A DNA stretch of 52,554 nt from NCBI GenBank assembly GCA_036541255.1, contig JAZHDD010000054.1:1-52554 (forward strand). Reading direction: 5' to 3'. Shown here piece by piece: positions 17,785-26,982 of this stretch (position 1 is its first letter; each line of letters begins with the position of its first letter). A program made the translations under genes and the position numbers. The DNA comes from Paucidesulfovibrio sp036541255. GTDB lineage: Bacteria > Desulfobacterota > Desulfovibrionia > Desulfovibrionales > Desulfovibrionaceae. Below the pieces are notes generated by a model. That model had not been told where the DNA came from, made no database searches, and was given only the letters and a program-made list of their open reading frames with translations.

Positions 17785-20700
17785 TCAGGCTGTTTCGGTC
17801 CGGTCCCGACCCAAGTCCTTGGCCCGGTACAGGGCTTCGTCCGCGGCCTTGAGAGTGCTTTCCACGTCTTTCAAAGCGCCTCCGAGGGTGGCCACGCCCG
17901 CACTGGCCGTGATGTGTATCTCCCCTTCGGGTGCGCGTTCATCCGCAATGACGATGGACCCGATGGCTGCACGGATGCGTTCTGCAGCCTCGATCGCCTG
18001 TTGCGGACCGGTTTCCGGCAAGAGGACTGCGAACTCTTCGCCTCCCAGCCTGCCGAGCACGTCGTTGGTGCGCAGAGCCGAAAGGCCGGCCCTTGCCAAG
18101 GCCTTGAGCACCTTGTCGCCCACTCCGTGCCCATAGGTGTCGTTGACCTTCTTGAAGTGGTCCACATCCAGCATGACCAGACTCAACGGGCGGGAATAGC
18201 GCAGCGAACGCTCCAGCTCTCGCTGTGCGGTTTCCAGGAAGGCCCTGCGGTTGTACAACCCGGTGAGTTCGTCCGTGGTGGCCAACTCGCGGAGCCTGCG
18301 TTCGTACTCCCTGCGCCTGGTGATGTCCCGAATGGCTCCCACCGCATACCATTTGTCCTCCAATTGAAACGAGGCAACGGTGATTTCGCACGGAAAGCGG
18401 CTCCCGTCCTTGCGCAGGGCGATAAGATCGCGCGTGTGGCCGACAGCCGCGCCAATGCCGGACCGTGAAAAGGCGGGCATGCTGGCTTTGGCTTCGCTTC
18501 GGTCCTGCTCCTCGGCGATGAGGTCGTGCACCTCCTTGCCGAGGGCTTCCTGCTCCGTATGGCCGAACATCTTTTCCGCGGCCTTGTTCCAGAAGGAAAT
18601 GAGACCCTTGGAGTCGATCATCAACATGGCGTCAAGAGTGGATTCGCTCATGGCCCGGATTTTGCGCTCCGAAGCCTCCAGCTGTTCCCGGGCCTTCTTG
18701 CGCTCGGTGACGTCCTCCTTGATGCCGATATAGTTCTGCACGCGCCCTTTCTCGTCCAGGACTGGGGAGATGGAGAGCTGTTCCCAGATCAGCTGGCCGC
18801 TCTTTGTCCGCGTACAGACTTCGCCGGACCAGTCCCGCCCCTTGCCGATGGTTTGCCACATCTCGGCGTAAAAATTCTTGTCGTGCAGTCCGGATTGCAG
18901 CATGGCCGGGGTGTTGCCCAGAACTTCCGTGGGCGAATAACCGGAAACCTCCGTGAATTTGGCGTTGACGTACTCGATGACGCCTGCGGCATCGGTGATC
19001 AGGACCGAGGCCGGGCTGTGCTCCACGGCTGCGGAAAGCTGCTCCAGTCTGGCTCGTTCCAGTTTGCGGTCTGTAATGTCGTGGTAGATGCCAAAAACCC
19101 GGGAAACCCTGTCAACAGTGTGTTTTGGGTGCAGACTGATGCGCATCCAAATCTTGCGGTCCTTTGCGGTCAAGAGCTGCAGTTCCACCCGGACAGGGTT
19201 GCCCCGCAGCACTGATTGCAAAGCGTTCGTGAAGGATTTCCTGTCGTCGGGGCTGAAGAAGGAGGCCATGCCCTCCAGGGAGGGCTTGAAGTCGCTGGTT
19301 ACGCCGTGCAATATGCGCATTTCCTCGGTCCAGAAGATTTCCTTGGTTTGCAGGGAATAGGAGAACCCTCCCATGCGTGAAATCTTCATGGCCTCGTTGA
19401 GCAGCTCCTTGCTTTTCTCAAGTTCGTTCAAGGCGTTGACGCGTTTTGTCGTGTCACGGACCGCGTTGACGGTCCACCATTTTCCACGCAGAAGGAAAGA
19501 GGAGAGCGCCACCTCGGCCGGGAAGACCGTGCCGTCCTTGCGCCGGAAAAATGTCGGCAGGTCCTGGCAGGGCTCCCCGCTGAACGGACCGGCTTTGAGC
19601 GCCGGTGCGCGACTGCCCGGGGCGCAGTCCCTGTCCGGGCTGAGGAACGCGTTCGCCGATTTCCCCAGGGTTTCCTCGGAATTATAGCCGAGCATGGATT
19701 CCGCCGCAGGGTTCCAAAAAACGACAAGCCCTTCTTCATCCACCATGATCAGGGCGTCATGCGAGGACTGGCTGATGGCTTTGACCTTGTCCTCGGCGTC
19801 GCGTGCTTCTGCCTCTGCCTGGTGTTGTTCCAGGGCTGCATGGGCAAGGTACAGGGCGATGCCGGCCACAAAGACAAGCAGGCCTGCGATGAGCAGCAGC
19901 AACGATTTCTGCCAGGCAGGGGTCAGTTCTGCCGGGCTGTGGTGAAAAAGCAGTATCCAGCTTTCCTCGGTGCACGGGCCGCAGGGGTCGCTCAGGGCGG
20001 ACTGCGGATTGACGCGCAAGAAGGAGAAGAGTCCTTTGGCGGTTTGGAATTGGCCGTTGTCTTCTTGCCGCATGCGCTTCCATTCCGCCTGATAGCGGTT
20101 CTGGAACGTGAACTTTGCGCGGCCCGGAAGATATTGCCCCCATTCCATGCGGCTTTCCGGGGCCAGAAGCCAATACCCCAGATGGTTCAGCAGCAGGATG
20201 TTTTGCCGATGCGGCCGGGCTGTTTCCTGAAGTTCCTTGAGCAGGCGTTGTCCGTTGGCGTTGATGACCAAGAAACCTGGTTTTTGCCGGCCTGGAAGGC
20301 GGACCGGCGAAGCGAACCGGATGGTGGGCCTGAAGGGGCGTTCGATGGTTCCTTGCTCACGGTTCAGGTTCAAGGGGGAAATATAGACCTGTCCCGGCTT
20401 CAATTCGAGTGCGCGTTGGAAGTAGGGCTCCGCGCTTTTGTTTTGCAATTGTGGCCGGGATAAAAGCTCGGGCACGCCCAGGCGGTTGTCTATTCGAATC
20501 TGTTCCCGGCCTTCGGGGTCGAGGTATCGGAGCTGCGAGTATTCAGGGTGGGATTGGGCAAAGGTGGTCAGAATGCGGACCAGGGATTCGTTGAATTCGC
20601 TTAATCCTTCCGGATCAAGGGCCCGTTCATGGGCCACGGCGGCAAGGGTGCGCACGTCCGCTGCGGCGGAATCCATAAAGCTGTGCACAAGCTGGGATTC

Positions 20701-20865
20701 GACCTGGAGCAATACGCGGCTGTCCGCTTCCAGCCGCGCCTGGTGGTTCGAGGATTGAATGTGGTAGTAGAGTCCGCCGATGAGCAGAATGCCTGAAGCA
20801 AGAAGAGAAAATCTTCTAAAAAATTCTCGAAAAAGTGTAGAAAAAGGAGCCGTCGCCATAAGCAA
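17785..20865 (-). CDS. Membrane diguanylate cyclase: Cache-like sensor, four PAS, GGDEF
   Basis: A 1026-residue membrane protein. One helix at about 18-36 and a second at about 322-345 bracket a roughly 285-residue periplasmic domain of Cache type. Then come about four PAS domains (365-480, 490-605, 610-730, 740-850) and a GGDEF domain. The active-site motif is GGEEF (941-945) and the inhibitory I-site RTND lies exactly five residues before it, so it should be an active, product-inhibited c-di-GMP synthase. The PAS repeats contain WNPAAESMLGY and FWNKAAEKMFGHTEQEALG. It would translate a periplasmic ligand and cytoplasmic PAS signals into c-di-GMP. An ATG at residue 3 is an equal start. Confidence 0.93.
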   Translation of the reverse strand: MLMATAPFSTLFREFFRRFSLLASGILLIGGLYYHIQSSNHQARLEADSRVLLQVESQLVHSFMDSAAADVRTLAAVAHERALDPEGLSEFNESLVRILTTFAQSHPEYSQLRYLDPEGREQIRIDNRLGVPELLSRPQLQNKSAEPYFQRALELKPGQVYISPLNLNREQGTIERPFRPTIRFASPVRLPGRQKPGFLVINANGQRLLKELQETARPHRQNILLLNHLGYWLLAPESRMEWGQYLPGRAKFTFQNRYQAEWKRMRQEDNGQFQTAKGLFSFLRVNPQSALSDPCGPCTEESWILLFHHSPAELTPAWQKSLLLLIAGLLVFVAGIALYLAHAALEQHQAEAEARDAEDKVKAISQSSHDALIMVDEEGLVVFWNPAAESMLGYNSEETLGKSANAFLSPDRDCAPGSRAPALKAGPFSGEPCQDLPTFFRRKDGTVFPAEVALSSFLLRGKWWTVNAVRDTTKRVNALNELEKSKELLNEAMKISRMGGFSYSLQTKEIFWTEEMRILHGVTSDFKPSLEGMASFFSPDDRKSFTNALQSVLRGNPVRVELQLLTAKDRKIWMRISLHPKHTVDRVSRVFGIYHDITDRKLERARLEQLSAAVEHSPASVLITDAAGVIEYVNAKFTEVSGYSPTEVLGNTPAMLQSGLHDKNFYAEMWQTIGKGRDWSGEVCTRTKSGQLIWEQLSISPVLDEKGRVQNYIGIKEDVTERKKAREQLEASERKIRAMSESTLDAMLMIDSKGLISFWNKAAEKMFGHTEQEALGKEVHDLIAEEQDRSEAKASMPAFSRSGIGAAVGHTRDLIALRKDGSRFPCEITVASFQLEDKWYAVGAIRDITRRREYERRLRELATTDELTGLYNRRAFLETAQRELERSLRYSRPLSLVMLDVDHFKKVNDTYGHGVGDKVLKALARAGLSALRTNDVLGRLGGEEFAVLLPETGPQQAIEAAERIRAAIGSIVIADERAPEGEIHITASAGVATLGGALKDVESTLKAADEALYRAKDLGRDRTETA

Positions 20866-20886
20866 GGTATCCCGGCCCGTCTGGGC

Positions 20887-21402
20887 TTATGCCTCGACTT
20901 CGGCAGGCAGGCTGCCCTGCTGCCCCACGCGCTGCACCGCGGCCAATTCTTCTGGTGAAAATATCCGGGCGATATCCAGGATGATGATGAATTCGTCGTT
21001 TTGGCGGCCCATGCCCCTGATGTATTCGGACTTGACCGCCGCTCCCATTTTGGGAGCTGCCTCGATGGCTTCGGGCGCCATTTCAAAAACTTCGCGCACG
21101 GAATCCACCAGTGCGCCGAGCACGGTGGGTTCCCCGTCAAAATCCACTTCAACGATGATGATGCAGGTGTTGATGGTGTCCGGTATCTCTTTCATGTTCA
21201 GCTTGCGCCGCATGCCCACCACGGGCACGGCATGGCCCCGCAGGTTGATGACGCCGCGCATGTAGTCGGGAGTGCGCGGGATGCGGGTCACGGTGGTCAG
21301 TTCCAGAACCTCCCGAACCGTGGAGATATCCAGGGCAAAGACTTCCTTGCCGAGCGTAAATGTCAGGTATTGATTGCTTTCGTTTCCCGTCAAATCCGTC
21401 AT
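20887..21402 (-). CDS. CheW-type chemotaxis coupling protein
   Basis: A 171-residue CheW-domain protein. LTFTLGKEVFALDISTVREV and the hallmark YMRGVINLRGHAVPVVGMRRKL are present, as is VDSVREVFEM in the second subdomain. CheW links chemoreceptors to the kinase CheA at the cell pole. There is no cheA, receptor or cheY nearby, so it is a stand-alone coupling protein, as often seen in Desulfovibrio-type genomes with several chemosensory arrays. It ends 21 bp before the start of the downstream cyclase gene on the same strand, so the two may share a transcript. Confidence 0.93.
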   Translation of the reverse strand: MTDLTGNESNQYLTFTLGKEVFALDISTVREVLELTTVTRIPRTPDYMRGVINLRGHAVPVVGMRRKLNMKEIPDTINTCIIIVEVDFDGEPTVLGALVDSVREVFEMAPEAIEAAPKMGAAVKSEYIRGMGRQNDEFIIILDIARIFSPEELAAVQRVGQQGSLPAEVEA

Positions 21403-21450
21403 GGTGTCCTCCTGCGGGGTGCCGTTTCCCCGGCTCTTCTTCTCCCGGGA

Positions 21451-22389
21451 TCAGGCCTTGCCGGTCCGGGTCTTGTCCAACACCGAGGCCGCAGTGGCCA
21501 CGATGGACGAGATGTCAGCCATGTTGCTCGGGATGATCATGGTGTTGTTGGTCTTGGCCAGCTTGCCGAATTCGCCGAGGTAGCGTTCGGCAATGCGCAG
21601 GTTGGCGGCCTGCTCGCCGCCCTGGGAAGCCATTATTTCGGCGACCTTGCGCAGGCCTTCGGCCGTGGCTGTGGCCACCAGCTCGATTTCCTTTGCACGG
21701 CCTTCGGCCTCGTTGATGCGTTTTGTCTTTTCACCCTCGGAAACAAGGATGTTTTGCTGGCGTTCGCCCTCTGCGCGGTTGATCTGGGATTGGCGTTCGC
21801 CTTCGGAGCGGGCGATCTCGGCCCGCTTTTCACGGTCGGCCTTCATCAAGGATTCCATGGCCGCCATGACCGACTGGGGCGGAGTGATGTCCTTGATTTC
21901 GTAACGCAGGACCTTCACTCCCCAACTCTGCGCAGCCTCGTCCACGGCTTGGACCACTTCCTGGTTGATGGCCTCGCGTTCCTCGAAGGTCTTGTCCAGT
22001 TCGATCTTGCCGATGGCCGAGCGCAGGGAGGTCTGGGCCAGCTGGCTTGCGGCGCGGTAATAATCGGTGATGCCGTAGGCGGACATTTTGGAGTCCTGCA
22101 CCTGGAGGTAGATAACGCCGTCGATCTCCACGGAAACGTTGTCGCGTGTGATGCAGACCTGGGAGGGGATATCCAGGACTTCCTCCTTGAGCGAGCGTTT
22201 GTAGGAAACGCGGTCCAGGAAGGGGATCAGGATGTGGAAGCCCGCCGCCAGGGTGCGGCTGTATTTGCCGAGGCGCTCAATGACGAATTCTGATTTTTGC
22301 GGAACGACAACCGCCGTCTTCAAAAAGAGGATGATCACCAGGGCGGTGATCAGAATCAGTACGACCAGGGAGCCGGAACCCATACTCAT
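21451..22389 (-). CDS. SPFH/band-7 membrane protein (stomatin-like, paraslipin)
   Basis: A 312-residue protein with one N-terminal helix (about 7-28) and an SPFH domain from about 30 to 190, containing KSEFVIERLGKYSRTL, FLDRVSYKRSLKEEVLDIPSQ split across strands, and VLRYEIKDITPPQSVMAAM. The C-terminal half is a long charged coiled coil (EKRAEIARSEGERQSQINRA). Such proteins form large oligomeric rings in ordered membrane patches. It overlaps the preceding NfeD gene by 4 bp, the classic paraslipin-NfeD operon, so the two act as a membrane scaffold pair. Confidence 0.92.
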   Translation of the reverse strand: MSMGSGSLVVLILITALVIILFLKTAVVVPQKSEFVIERLGKYSRTLAAGFHILIPFLDRVSYKRSLKEEVLDIPSQVCITRDNVSVEIDGVIYLQVQDSKMSAYGITDYYRAASQLAQTSLRSAIGKIELDKTFEEREAINQEVVQAVDEAAQSWGVKVLRYEIKDITPPQSVMAAMESLMKADREKRAEIARSEGERQSQINRAEGERQQNILVSEGEKTKRINEAEGRAKEIELVATATAEGLRKVAEIMASQGGEQAANLRIAERYLGEFGKLAKTNNTMIIPSNMADISSIVATAASVLDKTRTGKA

Positions 22390-22865
22390 TCTCCTTTGCT
22401 TTCAATCGGTTTGACGTGGAAGGTGGAGCGGTCGTCCTGTGCGCTGCGCACAATGACGGCCTGGGCTCCTTCGGGTATCTCCACGTCGCTGAGCGCCCGC
22501 CAGAATGAGCCTCGGTATTTGATCTCACCGGGGCTGACCGGACTGACAGTCTTGGTCACCAGGACATGCCGACCAATATCTTCGGTGGGCTCTATGGCGT
22601 TTTCATCGTCGGCCACGGCGGCGGCGCCCGTGAACACGCGCATGAAGTAGCGGCGAAGAAGCAGCAGCGAAAGAATGGATGAGACCAGGAAGATGGAAAT
22701 TTGCCAGTTCAGGCTCAGATCGAACACGGCGGAAGCCAGGGAGGCAACCCAGCAGCCGAGACCGAAAAAGATGATGATGAAACCAGGGGCCGCCAGTTCC
22801 GCCAGAGCCAGGCAGAAACCAATGGCAAACCAGATCACATAGGCGTGGGTAAGAAACTCCGGCAC
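22386..22865 (-). CDS. NfeD-like membrane protein
   Basis: A 159-residue protein with three or so hydrophobic helices in the first 80 residues (FAIGFCLALAELAAPGF, then IIFFGLGCWVASLASAVF) and a C-terminal OB-fold (about 95-155) typical of short NfeD proteins that lack the ClpP-like protease part. The conserved GSFWRALSDVEIPEGAQAVI closes the OB fold. It is cotranscribed with the SPFH protein and presumably anchors or modulates it in the membrane. Confidence 0.9.
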   Translation of the reverse strand: MPEFLTHAYVIWFAIGFCLALAELAAPGFIIIFFGLGCWVASLASAVFDLSLNWQISIFLVSSILSLLLLRRYFMRVFTGAAAVADDENAIEPTEDIGRHVLVTKTVSPVSPGEIKYRGSFWRALSDVEIPEGAQAVIVRSAQDDRSTFHVKPIESKGE

Positions 22866-22958
22866 AGTGTAATCCTCCTCTCAAGGGAGGTATCAGAAAC
22901 AGCAAGCGGTTGCAGCAAAAAAAACAATTGGTTGAGGTATAGAAGTACAATGCGGCGG

Positions 22959-24035
22959 CTATATCATGCCCAACCGTCTGAGGCCTTGATTTTCGCGTTC
23001 AAGGACGACACGATTGCGCCCTGCCCGTTTTGCCTGATACATGGCCTGATCCGCGGCGTGCAGCAATTGAGCCGCGTCTCCCTCCCTCGCCAGTTCGGCC
23101 ACGCCCACGCTCACCGTGAAATGCAGCACGTCGCCGGTAACCTTGCCGTTTTGCCGGGATTGGAAGTCGTACTCCTCCACGTCGCGGCGCAGTTCCTCGG
23201 CAAGGGCTGCCGCAGCCTCCAGGGGCAAGGGGCAGATCAAGACCAGTTCCTCTCCTCCGTAACGCGCCACGTACCCATCATGTTGGACCGCGTGGAATTT
23301 GACGATCTTGGCCAGGGTGCGCAACACGTCGTCGCCCACGCTGTGCCCGAAGGTGTCGTTGACCTGTTTGAAGTGGTCCACGTCGATCATCATCAGGGAC
23401 AGGGGCCGTTCGTGAGCCTGATGTGAAACCACGGTCTCGGCCAGATAAGCGTCGAGCGACCGGCGGTTGTAGAGTTGCGTCAGCAACCCGTCGTATTGGG
23501 CCGTGCGTTCCAGAGCCTTTGCCCGTGCTTCCCATTGGCGCGCTTCTTCCCGGAACTCGGAAACGAATTCGGTCAGCAGGGTGCGGACCTGGCGCAGGAG
23601 TTCATCACGGGAGGGGGCCTCCTTGACCACGGAAAGGGTTTTGCTGTTGAAGCGTTTCAGGCTTTGTTCCTGTTTATTGCGTGAACTGCGTACCGTTTTG
23701 AAAAACGCGCTCATTTCATCGATGAGCGCATCCATGGAGCGGCGCTCCACCTCCAATTGACGCTGCGCCTCACGCAGGGGCAGGCTCTTTTCCAAAAATG
23801 CTTCGATCTCGGCCATGACCCGGGTAAATGCTTCTTCGGACAGGGAGCGTCCGCCGACCTGCTCCAGAACGAACTGCTGGATGCGAGACTTGTCGACATT
23901 GCTATAAATTGTTAGTGGAATCATCAGGTTGCGAACGAATAAAATAGCAGCAAGCCAGTCAAGATCGGTGTCGAGGCCTGCCTCTTCCAGCAGCGTTTGC
24001 AGCGTTTCCAGCCCTGATCCGTTGACAGGTGCCAT
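22959..24035 (-). CDS. Soluble diguanylate cyclase (GGDEF) with helical N-terminus
   Basis: A 358-residue cytoplasmic protein. Residues 1-190 are helical, with a long coiled coil before the catalytic domain; no known sensor domain is recognised. The GGDEF domain (about 190-355) has DGLLTQLYNRRSLDAYL, IDVDHFKQVNDTFGHSVGDD and the active motif GGEEL (260-264). The RxxD I-site is absent (the place reads QHDG), so product inhibition by that site is not expected. A longer frame starts at 24206, but the ATG at 24035 follows GAGGGG at good spacing and is preferred. It makes c-di-GMP; its input is unknown. Confidence 0.88.
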   Translation of the reverse strand: MAPVNGSGLETLQTLLEEAGLDTDLDWLAAILFVRNLMIPLTIYSNVDKSRIQQFVLEQVGGRSLSEEAFTRVMAEIEAFLEKSLPLREAQRQLEVERRSMDALIDEMSAFFKTVRSSRNKQEQSLKRFNSKTLSVVKEAPSRDELLRQVRTLLTEFVSEFREEARQWEARAKALERTAQYDGLLTQLYNRRSLDAYLAETVVSHQAHERPLSLMMIDVDHFKQVNDTFGHSVGDDVLRTLAKIVKFHAVQHDGYVARYGGEELVLICPLPLEAAAALAEELRRDVEEYDFQSRQNGKVTGDVLHFTVSVGVAELAREGDAAQLLHAADQAMYQAKRAGRNRVVLERENQGLRRLGMI

Positions 24036-24341
24036 ATTTACCCCTCGTGTCGTGATGAGAAGAAATACAGTATACCACCGGAAGGGTTTTGAAAAGGTGG
24101 ATTGGTTTTTAGAGTGGTATATCTGGGGTCCGATGGGCATGGTTTCCGAGAGGGGCACGAGGGGATGACGAAAACCACGCCCAGCGGGACCAGTGATAAG
24201 ATACAAGGAATCTTGTATGCGTTCAAGAAAAATCGGCTTTCAATCGTAAAAATCGTGTTACCATAGTGTTACAATGGAAATATTATGTTGCTGTTTCAAT
24301 CAACAGGCCGATTATTGTTTTGAATCACGCAGGAGCCGAAT

Positions 24342-24968
24342 ATGCGTCGGACCGGGCTGATTGTTGAATTTTGTCTCCTGTATGCCGGGTTGCCCCTGCT
24401 GTTTCTTCTTTTCCGCCTGCCCGGGCACAAGGTATTCTGGCTCGGCCTGATGACCATCCTCTGTCTGCTGATCCTGCGCGGCCAGGGCCTGTCGCCGGCA
24501 GCGATTGCAACGCAAGGGGGCCGACCCGACCTGCGCGCCCTGGTTTTGCGGGTGATTGCGGCGGGCTTATGCATAACGCTGTTGGTGCTGATGCTGCATC
24601 CGGAACGATTCCTGGAGTTCCCGCGCAGCCGTCCCGCGTTCTGGCTGGTCGTTGTCTGTCTGTACCCGCTGCTCTCTGCGCTGCCCCAGGAGATCGTCTA
24701 CCGCGTATTCCTGTTCCGGCGCTACGAGCCGCTTTTCGGGAACGGAGCGGCCATGGTTTGGGCCAGCAGCGTATCCTTCGCATTTTTGCATATTATGTAC
24801 GAAAACCTGCTGGCCGTTGCCCTGAGTCTTGTGGGAGGATGGCTTTTCAGCCGGGCGTATCGGAAATGCGGTTCGCTTTTCTGGGTGTCGGTCGAACATG
24901 CCGCCTATGGCCTGCTGGTGTTCAGCCTGGGCCTGGGGCGCTATTTTTATAACGGGCCGGGTCATTGA
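24342..24968 (+). CDS. CPBP/CAAX-type intramembrane protein
   Basis: A 208-residue membrane protein with six or so helices. It carries the CPBP (Abi/CAAX protease) motifs: LPQEIVYRVFLFRRY (Glu117, Arg121), FLHIMYEN (His150) and VEHAAYGLLVFS (Glu185, His186). The first motif reads QE instead of the usual EE, a variant found in part of the family. Such proteins are presumed intramembrane proteases or membrane-protein maturation factors. It overlaps a possible upstream extension of the next gene, suggesting co-expression. The ATG follows GCAGGAGCC. Confidence 0.85.
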   Translation: MRRTGLIVEFCLLYAGLPLLFLLFRLPGHKVFWLGLMTILCLLILRGQGLSPAAIATQGGRPDLRALVLRVIAAGLCITLLVLMLHPERFLEFPRSRPAFWLVVVCLYPLLSALPQEIVYRVFLFRRYEPLFGNGAAMVWASSVSFAFLHIMYENLLAVALSLVGGWLFSRAYRKCGSLFWVSVEHAAYGLLVFSLGLGRYFYNGPGH

Positions 24969-25003
24969 ACCCGTATACGGAAAAAGTCGTGGAGGAAACG
25001 GAT

Positions 25004-26425
25004 ATGAAAAGATTTCGATTTGCAGGCCTATCTGCAGGCCTATTGGCGGCGGTGCTTTTGGTCCTGTCCACACAGACGGTTTCGGCCCTGGAACCGGAAA
25101 ACGGTCCGAACATTACGGTCTACAGCACCGGGCAGGCCCTGGTGACCGAAGTCCGGAGCATGGATCTGCCCGCTTCGGGCGAAATAGCTTTTACCGGCAC
25201 GCCCGAAACCCTGGACCCGAGTTCCGTGACGGTGCGCTCACTGACCGCGCCGGACAAACTGCGCGTCCGAGGCGTGCGCCTTTTGCCCTCGGCCGCGGAC
25301 CCGCATACGGTGCTGCGAAACTATCTTGGCCGCGAGGTGGAGGCGGTCCTGCCCGATCCTTCGGGCGGAGATGGCCGGGTCAAGCGCCGGGGCATTTTGC
25401 TCTCTGCCGGATCGCAGGCTGTGCTGCGCATGGGCAACGAGCTGTATGTAGGCCCTCTGGAGGCCGTGCTGTTGCCCGTGGACGACCTGGGGCCGCGCGC
25501 CGAACCGGCATTGCTGCTGGATGTGGTGCGCAGCGGCAAGGCCCGGCACAACGTGGAAGTTTCCTATCTGGCCGGGGGTTTGTCCTGGACGGGCGACAGC
25601 GCCCTGGTGCTCGACCCTTCGGGATTGCAGGGCGAAATGTCCTGCTGGGCCACGCTGAACAACGGCAGCGGCCACGCCTACGATTCGGCCCGGCTGCGTC
25701 TGCTGACGGGCGAAGTCAACCGGGTGAACCCGCAGCCCGCGCCCATGATGTACAAGGCCGAGGCCCGCAGCCTGGGGGCGGGCGCCCCCGTGGTCATGGA
25801 TGCCGAAGTGAGCGGCGTGGCTGAATATCATGTTTTTGACATTCCCGGTTTGGTGAATCTGGAATCGGGCCAGACCACGCGGCTGGCGTTGTTCTCCTCG
25901 CCCGTGGTCCGCGTGGAGCGTGAGCTTGTCAGCCGGGGGGCGGCCATGAACCGCACGTCGGGTCCGGAGGCCCAGCCCCAGGCCGTGCAGAGCGTGCTCA
26001 TCCTGTCCAACGCGGCGGACAAGGGACTTGGCGTGCCTCTGCCTGCCGGGCGACTGCGCGTGTACCGCGACGACGTTGGCGGACGCATCCTGGAAGGCGA
26101 GGCCATGCTGCCGTATCTGGCTGTGGGCCGTACGGAACGCGTGACCCTGGGCTCGGCCTTTGACGTTTCCGCGGAACGGCGCATGATCCGCTATGAGAAG
26201 ACGGGCAAGCAATCCTATCGCGTTGGCTGGGAAATCACCCTGCGCAACGCCTCGTCCGCGCCGCGCACTGTGGCGCTGCAGGAAAGCCTGCCCGGACAGT
26301 GGCGCATCGTCAGCTCCAGCGTGAAGCACGAGAAGCCTTCTTCTGATACGGCGCGTTTCCTTATGGACGTCCCGGCCGGGAGTGCTGGCGTGGTCCTGAA
26401 ATACGAGGCCGAAGTGGAATATTAG
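25004..26425 (+). CDS. Secreted DUF4139-domain protein
   Basis: A 473-residue protein with a signal peptide (about 1-29, ending near TVSA). The remainder resembles DUF4139 proteins, mostly beta-structure: ITVYSTGQALVTEVRSM at the front and, in the C-terminal half, LPAGRLRVYRDD, followed by VGRTERVTLGSAFDVSAERR. Function of the family is unknown; related proteins have been linked to envelope or mucoid phenotypes. An in-frame start at 24965 overlaps the CPBP gene, but the ATG at 25004 has GGAGGAAACGG and begins the signal peptide. Located outside the cytoplasm, together with other envelope genes here. Confidence 0.8.
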   Translation: MKRFRFAGLSAGLLAAVLLVLSTQTVSALEPENGPNITVYSTGQALVTEVRSMDLPASGEIAFTGTPETLDPSSVTVRSLTAPDKLRVRGVRLLPSAADPHTVLRNYLGREVEAVLPDPSGGDGRVKRRGILLSAGSQAVLRMGNELYVGPLEAVLLPVDDLGPRAEPALLLDVVRSGKARHNVEVSYLAGGLSWTGDSALVLDPSGLQGEMSCWATLNNGSGHAYDSARLRLLTGEVNRVNPQPAPMMYKAEARSLGAGAPVVMDAEVSGVAEYHVFDIPGLVNLESGQTTRLALFSSPVVRVERELVSRGAAMNRTSGPEAQPQAVQSVLILSNAADKGLGVPLPAGRLRVYRDDVGGRILEGEAMLPYLAVGRTERVTLGSAFDVSAERRMIRYEKTGKQSYRVGWEITLRNASSAPRTVALQESLPGQWRIVSSSVKHEKPSSDTARFLMDVPAGSAGVVLKYEAEVEY

Positions 26426-26431
26426 CCGGGC

Positions 26432-26932
26432 CTACCGGCGGCAGCCGAAAAACGTGGCGTAGCCGTTTATGATTGCAACGCCCGCCGTGTTGATCTCCGT
26501 GTCCAGGAGGTTGACGCGGTGGGCGTCGGATTTGAGCCAGCTTTCCACGGTTTTTGTTGGAGAGGGGTAGTTCCAGGCAACGTTTTCCACGCAATGCTGG
26601 CTGTCCGCCCGGTGAAAGCGCTCCTCGAAACCGCTGTGGGAAAGGGCGGCGTGTCGGGCCATGGATTGGCTGTGCTGCTCGGCGATACGGTCCAGGCGCG
26701 GATCGGAGCGCAACGGCGTTGCCCCGTTGCGGATGCGGATGCGGTTGATCTCCTGAAGCAGATCTTCGGCAAAGGCGCGTTCAGTCTGGCCCTGGACCGT
26801 TCCCGAGGGAAAGGCGCGTTTGCTCACGTGGGGCGCGACGTCAATGACCGAATCGCGGCCACAGCCGGCCAGAAGCAGAACAAGGGTCGCGGCAAGGGTC
26901 AGATTGGTAACGGTGTGCAGCGGTTGTTTCAA
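26432..26932 (-). CDS. CAP/SCP-domain lipoprotein
   Basis: A 166-residue lipoprotein. The lipobox LLLAGC places the lipidated Cys at 24. The CAP domain (about 55-165) has INRIRIRNGATPLRSDPRL, EQHSQSMARHAALSHSGF and CVENVAWNYPSP with the conserved His and Glu, and ends in INGYATFFGCRR. Bacterial CAP proteins of this YkwD-like kind are secreted, with roles in envelope integrity or binding of lipids; the enzymatic role is unsettled. It converges on the DUF4139 gene with 6 bp between them and lies in the same leftward group as the two genes that follow. Confidence 0.88.
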   Translation of the reverse strand: MKQPLHTVTNLTLAATLVLLLAGCGRDSVIDVAPHVSKRAFPSGTVQGQTERAFAEDLLQEINRIRIRNGATPLRSDPRLDRIAEQHSQSMARHAALSHSGFEERFHRADSQHCVENVAWNYPSPTKTVESWLKSDAHRVNLLDTEINTAGVAIINGYATFFGCRR

Positions 26933-26982
26933 CGAATCCCCCGGAGCGTGCAGCAGGAACCGGGACAGTGCCGGGCAGGATG

